Assembly: GCA_021792815.1 (NCBI GenBank)
Contig: JAJYTX010000110.1
Location: 1-7,533 of the forward strand
Length of the DNA: 7,533 nt
Direction of reading: 5' to 3'
Source of the DNA: Pseudomonadota bacterium
GTDB taxonomy: Bacteria; Pseudomonadota; Gammaproteobacteria; Steroidobacterales; Steroidobacteraceae
Under the pieces are notes generated by a model. The model was not told where the DNA came from. It made no database searches and worked only from the letters and a program-made list of their open reading frames with translations. Shown here piece after piece: positions 1-5,004 of this stretch. The translations under genes were made by a program, and so were the position numbers. Within the stretch, counting starts at the first letter, position 1, and each line of letters begins with the position of its first letter.

Positions 1-1156
1 GCTGCCACATGACACCGGGATCGAGCGGGGTGTTGATGGCGAAGATGCCGTGCAGCCGTCCCTCGTCGAGGATGATCCTGAGATAGCGCTCCGCCTCGGC
101 GTCGCTGCGCGTCACGACCTCGGCTCCGGCCGGCACGCTGCCGCTGCCGACCGAGACCGCATGGTGCCCGAAGTAGCTGTAGGTGTTGAGCGGCACGGAG
201 CCGCGGAAGCCCTGCAGCGTCTGGTCACCCGCCATGGCCATGCCGGCAATGCGGCCCTGCTCGACCGCATTCGGCAGGATGCCGTTCAGAACCGGCCGCG
301 CATCGTAAAAGCTTGCGGCCTGCGCAACGTCGCCGGCCGCCCAGACCCCTGCGGCGCTGGTCTGCATCGACGCATCGACGAGGATGCCGCGATCGCGGCG
401 GATCTGCGAGCCGTCGAGGAAATCGACCGCCGGAGTCACCCCGGCGCCGATCACCAGCAGGTCGCCCGGAACCGTTGAACCGTCCTCGAGGCTGAGCACG
501 ACACCTTCCGGGGCGCTGTGCACCGCCGCGGCGCGCGCACCGGTGCGGATCGTGACGCCGGCGCGCTCGAACGCACGGGCGATGATGGCGGCCGCATCGG
601 CCTCGAAATAGCCGGGTAACACCTGGCCCTGCAGCTCAACGATGGTCACCTGCGCGCCGCCCTTCGCCAGGTTTTCCGCGGCATGCATCCCGATGAGTCC
701 GCCGCCGAGCACGATTGCCCGGCGGGTTTGCGGCAGCCGCGCCCGCAGCCGCAGCGCGTCATCGAGCGTGCGCAGAACGTGGTAGGGCGTCGAGGCCAGA
801 CCGGCAATGGGCGGTATCACCGGTCGCGCGCCGGTTGCGAGCAGCAGCTTGCCGAACTGCAGCTGGCTACCGTCGTCGAGTTCCGCTATCCGCTCAGCCG
901 GGTCCAGCCGGACGAGCGCGTGTCCGCAGCGGTACGCCGCCCGTGCCTGTGCGAAGTACGCCTGGTTGCGCAGGAATACCCGATTGGGGTCTGAGCGTCC
1001 CGACACGACATACGGCAGCACGGTCGGGGAGTACGGTAGCTCGCGGTCCCGGCCGATCACGGTCAACGAGCCGTCGGCGTCCACCAGGCGGATCGCGTGC
1101 AGGGCGGCGAGCCCCGCATGGCTTGCGCCGGCAATCAGATAGTCGGTCTGTTCCAT
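1..1156 (-). CDS. padH: FAD/NAD(P)-binding oxidoreductase subunit, PadH-like (epsilon), 3' end beyond window
   Basis: Partial protein, 385 residues visible and open at the left edge. It is a two-dinucleotide-fold flavoprotein of the pyridine nucleotide-disulfide reductase type. The N-terminal FAD fold carries GASHAG (residues 10-15, Ser in place of the usual middle Gly). LLLATGA follows at 104-110, the NAD(P)-binding IVLGGGLIG at 148-156, and the second FAD motif VWAAGD at 271-276. I see no redox-active CxxxxC pair, so it is not a classical disulfide reductase. In phenylglyoxylate dehydrogenase the epsilon subunit passes electrons from the iron-sulfur subunit to NAD+, and its gene lies between alpha and beta; the position here fits. 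The ATG at 1156 has a good Shine-Dalgarno, GAGGTGA (1168-1162), five bases away, and lies 20 bases past the alpha stop. The family usually runs to about 420 residues, so some 35 are missing. The fold is certain; the assignment to this complex rests on gene order. Confidence 0.78.
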   Translation of the reverse strand, partial: MEQTDYLIAGASHAGLAALHAIRLVDADGSLTVIGRDRELPYSPTVLPYVVSGRSDPNRVFLRNQAYFAQARAAYRCGHALVRLDPAERIAELDDGSQLQFGKLLLATGARPVIPPIAGLASTPYHVLRTLDDALRLRARLPQTRRAIVLGGGLIGMHAAENLAKGGAQVTIVELQGQVLPGYFEADAAAIIARAFERAGVTIRTGARAAAVHSAPEGVVLSLEDGSTVPGDLLVIGAGVTPAVDFLDGSQIRRDRGILVDASMQTSAAGVWAAGDVAQAASFYDARPVLNGILPNAVEQGRIAGMAMAGDQTLQGFRGSVPLNTYSYFGHHAVSVGSGSVPAGAEVVTRSDAEAERYLRIILDEGRLHGIFAINTPLDPGVMWQ

Positions 1157-1175
1157 CGCGATCACCTCGGCGGGG

Positions 1176-2399
1176 TCAGTCCTGTGCGTTCAGCCACAGG
1201 GTGTCTGTCGGGCTCGTCGCGCCCCGCAGTCGTCCGACTGTCTCGATGACCTCTGCGAATTGCTCGACGGTGAGGTCGGCGCCCGCCAAACCGCCGATAA
1301 ACGATTGCGACGGAATCCGTGTGCCTTCATACAGAGCGGTGAGCACTTCCCGGTAAAGTGGTCCGCAGCTCCATCCGAAGTCGACGGAGCGATCGACGAC
1401 GCCGAACGCCCGGAGAGGCCGCAGCGCGTTGGCCACTTCCGCCGCCGGGAACGGCCGGAAAGTCTTCACCTTGACGAGGCCGACCGGGCGGCCGCGCGCA
1501 CGCGCTTCGTCGACGGCGTCCTTCGCGGCACCGGTCATCGAGCCGAGCGTCACGAGCGCGAATTCCGCGCCTTCCATCCGGTAGCACTCGATCAGCGGCG
1601 CGTGATAGCGACCGGTGAGTCGCCCCCATTCCTCATGCGCGTCGCAGATGGCCTCGAGCGCGTGGCGCATGCCAGAGCATTGGCCGCGCCGATAGCGCAC
1701 GAACATCGCCGGCCCCGGGCCGCCGGGGCCGCCGGTCAGCGGATCCACCGCCATCGGCCGCTCGGGGTCGAGCGCCACGTGCCAGTTCACGTCGGGCGTT
1801 CCGAGAAAAGTGTCGACCGCGTTCTGCTCCGGCAGCTCGATGCGCGCAGTGCCGTAGGACAGATAGTTGCCGTCGTGACAGACGTTGATCGGAAGCATGA
1901 CGTCGCGCCGCTCCGCGACACGATAGGCGATGATCGTCGTGTCGAGCACTTCCTGTACGGTTTCACAGTACATCTGCACCCAGCCCGCCTCGCGCACCGA
2001 CATGGCATCCTGATGTCCGCCCCACACGCCCTGTGGCGTCAGGGTGTCGCGTGTGACGATCGACATCACGATGGGCAGGCGCAGGCCGGGCGTGCGCACG
2101 TAAGGCTCGAACATGAAGGCGAGCCCGGGACCCGAAGTGGCCGTGAAGGTGCGCGCACCGGCGAGCGCGGCCCCCTGCAGGACCGACAGCACACTGTGCT
2201 CGCCCTCGACGTCCACCAGTTCTGCCTGAAGCCGGCCATCGGCGATGAGTTTGGCCAGATGCTCCACCAGGGACGACTGCGGGGTGATCGGATAGACGGC
2301 CACCATGTCAACGCGCGCCAGCGCGACCGCCAGCGCCGCCGCCTCGTTACCGTCGCAAGCCAGCAATCGGCTCTTTGGAACCGGTGCGACCGCAGACAT
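1176..2399 (-). CDS. padG: 2-oxoacid:acceptor oxidoreductase alpha subunit, probable phenylglyoxylate dehydrogenase PadG
   Basis: 407 residues, close to the family norm. This is the pyruvate:ferredoxin oxidoreductase alpha-type (POR_N) subunit, which forms the active site with a TPP-binding beta subunit and converts a 2-oxoacid plus CoA to acyl-CoA and CO2. Visible motifs are GNEAAA (17-22), YPITPQS (36-42), the TATSGPGLAFM turn (86-96), a Gly/Pro-rich linker LTGGPGGPGP (221-230) and KVKTFRPFP (310-318) in the C-terminal domain. An open frame continues upstream to 2702, but that part is a shadow of the delta gene. The start at 2399 is chosen because the protein begins in family style there, an AGGAGG lies seven bases upstream (2412-2407), and the ATG shares one base with the delta stop (TGATG). 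Substrate cannot be read from sequence; phenylglyoxylate is inferred from the neighbouring FAD subunit. Another aryl- or branched 2-oxoacid is possible. Confidence 0.85.
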   Translation of the reverse strand: MSAVAPVPKSRLLACDGNEAAALAVALARVDMVAVYPITPQSSLVEHLAKLIADGRLQAELVDVEGEHSVLSVLQGAALAGARTFTATSGPGLAFMFEPYVRTPGLRLPIVMSIVTRDTLTPQGVWGGHQDAMSVREAGWVQMYCETVQEVLDTTIIAYRVAERRDVMLPINVCHDGNYLSYGTARIELPEQNAVDTFLGTPDVNWHVALDPERPMAVDPLTGGPGGPGPAMFVRYRRGQCSGMRHALEAICDAHEEWGRLTGRYHAPLIECYRMEGAEFALVTLGSMTGAAKDAVDEARARGRPVGLVKVKTFRPFPAAEVANALRPLRAFGVVDRSVDFGWSCGPLYREVLTALYEGTRIPSQSFIGGLAGADLTVEQFAEVIETVGRLRGATSPTDTLWLNAQD

Positions 2400-2689
2400 C
2401 AGCCTCCCTCCTCGACCATGGTGATCGCGCGGTGCGGACACTCCTGGGCGCAGATTCCGCATCCCTTGCAGGTCGCGAGGTCGATGTCGAACCACGCGGA
2501 TTTTTCCACCACGCACTGCACCGGGCAGTAGAGCCAGCAGACCGCGCACTTGACGCACTTGGCACGGTCCACGACCGGCCGCAGGCTGCGCCAGTCTCCC
2601 GGCAGCATCGGGTTCGGCCGTGTTGCGATCGGACACAGATCGTCCGGGATCTGCTGTTCGTCGAAGAATGCTCGGGACTGGCGGATCAT
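2399..2689 (-). CDS. padF: 2-oxoacid oxidoreductase delta subunit, 2x[4Fe-4S] ferredoxin type, PadF-like
   Basis: 96 residues, a usual length for a separate delta subunit. Two cysteine sets mark two [4Fe-4S] clusters: Cys45, 48, 51 and 55 (CVKCAVCWLYCP) and Cys74, 77, 80 and 84 (CKGCGICAQECP). The role is to carry electrons from the TPP site towards the FAD subunit. The N-terminal 40 residues form a lead-in with WRSLRPVVD just before the first cluster, as in other POR delta proteins. Cys19 and Cys59 are outside the two sets; Cys59 (CPVQC) sits where the family often has an acidic or small residue. The ATG at 2689 overlaps the gamma stop as ATGA and has GAGG at 2700-2697, so translation is probably coupled. 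Its stop overlaps the alpha start. Function is certain at family level. Confidence 0.88.
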   Translation of the reverse strand: MIRQSRAFFDEQQIPDDLCPIATRPNPMLPGDWRSLRPVVDRAKCVKCAVCWLYCPVQCVVEKSAWFDIDLATCKGCGICAQECPHRAITMVEEGG

Positions 2690-3258
2690 GCGGCGGCCTC
2701 ACGCGTCAGGCGATGGACGCTGGTTTCAGCGTAGCCGCTGCGCAGCGCGCGCAGGTTCTGCTGCAGTCCGGCGTCACGGAACTCCGACTCGTGCAGCGCC
2801 CGCTCGAGCGCCTCGATCGACACCAGTCCCGTGGTGCGCGCGAATGCGCCGAGCATGATGGTGTTGGTGATGGCCCGCCCGAAGATCTGCAGTGCAATGG
2901 CAACGGCATCACACAGTCCGACCGTGCTCACGCTGGCGGGCAGCACCAGCTGATCGAGCGCCTTGTTCGTGGTCTGCACCAGAGTGCCGCCCGGATTGAG
3001 GCCCGCAAGGATGTCCACGGTCCTGGACACCGTCGGATCGATGCAGATGATACAGTCGGGACGATAGATATTGGTCATGCGGCGGATCTCGCGGCTATCC
3101 ATGCGCAGATAGGCCGCCACCGGCGCACCGCGCCGCTCGAAGCCGAAGGACGGTATCGCGACCGCAAACTTGTCTTCCTCGATGATCGCCGCGGCGAGGA
3201 TCGTCGCCGCGAGCACCGTTCCCTGTCCGCCGCGGCCGTGAAGTCGGATTTCGTACAT
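2686..3258 (-). CDS. padE: 2-oxoacid:acceptor oxidoreductase gamma subunit, PadE-like; first gene of operon
   Basis: 190 residues, normal for the POR gamma family. It opens with MYEIRLHGRGGQG, whose GRGGQG (8-13) is the signature of this subunit and is associated with CoA handling. PSFGFERRGAPV (36-47) and TNTIMLGAFA (131-140) are also typical. The frame is open up to an ATG at 3324, but the extra 22 residues are Cys/Arg-rich, unlike the family, and would put the start about 11 bases after the predicted transcript start. I therefore use 3258, although no strong Shine-Dalgarno precedes it. It is first in a run gamma, delta, alpha, FAD subunit, the same order as padEFGH. Promoter, palindrome and leader hairpin lie just upstream. 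Confidence 0.86.
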   Translation of the reverse strand: MYEIRLHGRGGQGTVLAATILAAAIIEEDKFAVAIPSFGFERRGAPVAAYLRMDSREIRRMTNIYRPDCIICIDPTVSRTVDILAGLNPGGTLVQTTNKALDQLVLPASVSTVGLCDAVAIALQIFGRAITNTIMLGAFARTTGLVSIEALERALHESEFRDAGLQQNLRALRSGYAETSVHRLTREAAA

Positions 3259-3279
3259 CGTTGCTGCCCGTCTCGTGCC

Positions 3280-3299
3280 GCGCTCCCGCCAGGGCGCGC
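3280..3299 (-). promoter_or_regulatory. Leader hairpin upstream of the gamma subunit start
   Basis: GCGCTCCC (3280-3287) can pair with GGGCGCGC (3292-3299) around a four-base loop, with one internal mismatch. On the minus-strand transcript this GC-rich stem would lie in the 5' leader, about 21 bases before the ATG at 3258 and just upstream of where a ribosome binds. It may affect translation or mRNA stability. There is no U tract, so it is not a terminator. In GC-rich DNA such stems also arise by chance. Confidence 0.3.
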
Positions 3300-3330
3300 A
3301 GCCTGCCGCACAATTCACCATCATCGACGC

Positions 3331-3354
3331 ATTCTGGTATTATAATACCAGAAT
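3331..3354. promoter_or_regulatory. 24-bp perfect palindrome, probable operator over the pad-like promoter
   Basis: ATTCTGGTATTA (3331-3342) is followed without a gap by its exact reverse complement (3343-3354). The site covers the extended -10 and the predicted start of the minus-strand operon, where a bound dimer would block RNA polymerase. The TGGTAT...ATACCA half-sites resemble operators of GntR-family (FCD type) regulators, but no regulator gene is visible and the family is a guess. Because the site is symmetric, it also presents an extended -10 (TGGTATTAT, 3335-3343) to the plus strand, with only a weak -35 (TCACCA, 3315-3320). Confidence 0.7.
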
Positions 3355-3370
3355 AGGCCCGAAATGCCAA
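3342..3370 (-). promoter_or_regulatory. Predicted sigma-70 promoter of the pad-like operon
   Basis: On the minus strand TTGGCA (3370-3365, five of six matches to TTGACA) is followed by exactly 17 bases and then TATTAT (3347-3342, five of six to TATAAT), preceded by TGG, an extended -10. Transcription would begin near 3335, giving a leader of about 77 bases to the gamma ATG at 3258. A perfect TATAAT also exists at 3344-3339, but with a 20-base spacer. This is the only AT-rich stretch between the two divergent genes. Predicted by eye, not measured. Confidence 0.62.
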
Positions 3371-3836
3371 AGCGGACGTGCGCGAAGGACTGGGCACCCG
3401 CTGCACACGACTGGTGTGGCGCCCGCCGCATGCGATCCGGGTGCGCGAGCGTTTTGGCGGCGTGACGGCCAGGTGGCCGTGCCGCGCTCTGTCAGCCGGA
3501 GCTTGCGGGCCAGGAGGCGCGCGTGCGCCGGCGCATCCGGGCATGACCGTCACCAGGATGGGCCGGGCGCCCGTGGACGCGAAATGGATGTCACGTCCTG
3601 CACGGATCGCGTACCGCGTGATGCCGTGGTATGTTCGGCGTCGCAACCGGTTCCGACGATGGGGCGGAAGGGGTTATCCGGATGCGCCATGCGCAGGGCA
3701 CGCGGCAGACATCCGAGACCGGATTCAGCGTCCGGCAACTCGGCGGCGTGCGGCGTCTGGCACAGTCCCGGAAACACGATCGGCCGGGCTGACGCTGCGG
3801 TGGCGCGCGGCGAGGTCTGGCGTGGCGCTTTACGGC
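3371..3836. other. Long spacer without a convincing gene
   Basis: About 470 bases lie between the pad-like promoter and the ribosome site of the amine dehydrogenase-like gene. Several frames on both strands are open here, as expected from high GC. Their translations are Arg/Pro/Ala-rich, show no recognisable domain and read like noise. The best plus-strand candidate (GTG 3378 to TGA 3854) is about one fifth Arg. An 11-base inverted repeat, GGCGCATCCGG (3530-3540) and CCGGATGCGCC (3678-3688), is present, and one half-site-like TGGTAT occurs at 3627. I found no tRNA, no clear promoter for the downstream gene and no terminator. It may hold the plus-strand gene's promoter, a small RNA or a decayed gene. 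Confidence 0.5.
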
Positions 3837-3844
3837 AAGAGGGG
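3837..3844 (+). promoter_or_regulatory. Ribosome binding site fixing the TTG start of the amine dehydrogenase-like gene
   Basis: AAGAGGGG ends six bases before TTG at 3851. This spacing, together with the signal peptide that begins exactly there, decides the start in a frame that is open for almost 600 bases further upstream. Confidence 0.6.
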
Positions 3845-3850
3845 TCTCGA

Positions 3851-4957
3851 TTGACACGCAAGATATTCGCTGCCCTGGTCCTGACCGGGGTGCTTTCGGC
3901 CGGTGCCGCCGCACACGGCGCGGCGATGCACGATGAGTTGTTGACGGCTACGAAGCCGGATTCGCTGTTCGTCGTCGATCCGCAGAAACGGGCGGTGGTC
4001 TCGCAGTTCCACATCCCCGGGGCTCATGACTATGTGGGCACCATCGTCCCCTCGCCGCACGGCCGGATCGCGTATCTGCTCATCAACGGAATGGAGAGCA
4101 TCGCCGGCATCGATCTGAAGACCGGACGCGAGGTCTTCCGTGCCGACCTGTCCTCGCCCGGTGAGCGGGTGCGATGCGTCTTTGGCTTCGATGTCACTCC
4201 GGACGGCAAGGATCTCATCGTGTATGAGGTTCCGACGCGCCTGGGAATCGATGAATACACCGCCGAACCACCCCGCTTCGCGATATTCAGTACCGCGGGC
4301 GGTCTGCACGCCCAGCCTTTGCGGGAGTTCCCGGCGCCGCGGCGCATCGCGATGGTCCTCGCCAAGCGCGACGGCCGCAGCTTTTACGCCATTGGCTTCA
4401 ATCTCTATCAGTTCGATCTGAAGACCGGACGGCTGATCGGCAAGCGCGGCATTCTCGACTGGAACCGGCCCAACCATTCCATTCCTGACCTGCTGGCCGT
4501 CTGGCCGGTCAGCGAGCCGACGGGCATCTTCTCCACCCCCATCTATTCGACCCTCACTGGACCGGGGCTGCCCGCAGCCGGGGTGCCGGAAACGTCGCTC
4601 ATGACGCTCAACCTGCGTACCGGAGCGCTCGCCTACCACGATTTCGAGCGCACTACTGCGCCGATTTTCACCACCGTGGTGAGTCCGAACCGCCGGTGGG
4701 CGTACGGGGTCTACACGCAACTCACCAAGATCGACACCCGGCACTGGGACGTCGCCCGGCAAGTCAATTTGCCGCATACGTACTACTCCGTGGCCATCTC
4801 CTCGGATGGCCGGGACGTCTACGCCGGCGGGACCATGTGTGACATCGCCATCTATGACGCGAAGACTCTGCGGCAGAAGGGTGACATCAAGCTGCCCGGG
4901 TGCGGCGATCAGGCCACGGCGACCATGCGCCTCATCGAGGTACCTTCGTCGCGCTGA
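3851..4957 (+). CDS. qhpB: Quinohemoprotein amine dehydrogenase beta subunit-like protein (periplasmic beta-propeller), orphan
   Basis: 368 residues from a TTG start, close to the length of known beta subunit precursors. Residues 1-25 form a signal peptide: TRK, a hydrophobic run IFAALVLTGVLSAG, then Ala-rich cleavage options (AAA, 19-21, or GAA, 23-25). The remainder is a WD/YVTN-like seven-bladed propeller with repeated strands such as LFVVDPQKR, IAGIDLKTG, LYQFDLKTG and IAIYDAKTL. Stretches I recall as shared with the Paracoccus/Pseudomonas subunit are DLSS (99-102), PPRFAIFSTAGGL (140-152), DWNRPNHSIPDLLAVWP (203-219) and HTYYSVAISSDG (309-320). In the enzyme, beta packs against a di-haem alpha subunit and a small gamma subunit carrying cysteine tryptophylquinone. 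None of these, nor the radical-SAM maturase, is in the window. It may serve an enzyme encoded elsewhere, work alone, or be a generic YncE-like propeller. Family recognition is good; function in isolation is unknown. Confidence 0.75.
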   Translation: MTRKIFAALVLTGVLSAGAAAHGAAMHDELLTATKPDSLFVVDPQKRAVVSQFHIPGAHDYVGTIVPSPHGRIAYLLINGMESIAGIDLKTGREVFRADLSSPGERVRCVFGFDVTPDGKDLIVYEVPTRLGIDEYTAEPPRFAIFSTAGGLHAQPLREFPAPRRIAMVLAKRDGRSFYAIGFNLYQFDLKTGRLIGKRGILDWNRPNHSIPDLLAVWPVSEPTGIFSTPIYSTLTGPGLPAAGVPETSLMTLNLRTGALAYHDFERTTAPIFTTVVSPNRRWAYGVYTQLTKIDTRHWDVARQVNLPHTYYSVAISSDGRDVYAGGTMCDIAIYDAKTLRQKGDIKLPGCGDQATATMRLIEVPSSR

Positions 4958-4965
4958 GGCTGGGG

Positions 4966-4996
4966 GCGGGGCGGCGCGCGCCGCCCGAGGCCCCGC
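4966..4996. terminator. GC-rich palindrome between convergent genes, possible bidirectional terminator
   Basis: GGGCGGCGCGCGCCGCCC (4969-4986) is an exact 18-base palindrome. A competing outer stem, GCGGGGC (4966-4972) with GCCCCGC (4990-4996), would enclose GGCGCGCGCC. It fills most of the 47 bases between the qhpB-like stop (4957) and the ubiB stop (5005), where a terminator for both strands is expected. No T run follows on either strand, so classical intrinsic termination is doubtful; it may instead block exonucleases or act with Rho. Confidence 0.4.
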
Positions 4997-5004
4997 GGCG
5001 GACG

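Noticed and set aside
1260..2531. Long plus-strand open frame opposite the alpha and delta genes
   Set aside because: It is His/Arg-rich antisense noise over strongly recognised minus-strand genes.
3259..3324. Longer gamma subunit starting at ATG 3324
   Set aside because: The added residues (MMVNCAAGCAP...) are unlike the family, which begins directly with the strand leading to GRGGQG, and the start would nearly coincide with the predicted transcript start.
3627..3635. TGGTATGTT as an extended -10 for the qhpB-like gene
   Set aside because: No acceptable -35 lies 16-18 bases upstream and the -10 matches only four of six positions.
3275..3850. N-terminal extension of the qhpB-like gene in the same frame
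   Set aside because: The extra 190 or so residues look non-coding, and the protein has a clean signal peptide and a ribosome site exactly at TTG 3851.
3378..3854. Plus-strand open frame of 158 codons (GTG start) overlapping the TTG start of the qhpB-like gene by four bases
   Set aside because: The translation is about one fifth Arg, has no recognisable domain or signal peptide, and does not resemble the cysteine-rich QHNDH gamma subunit that would be expected at this place. It is most likely a product of high GC.
3851..3856. TTGACA as a consensus -35 box
   Set aside because: It is the TTG start codon plus the following Thr codon (TTG ACA); no -10 lies at a suitable distance downstream and the signal peptide reads through it.
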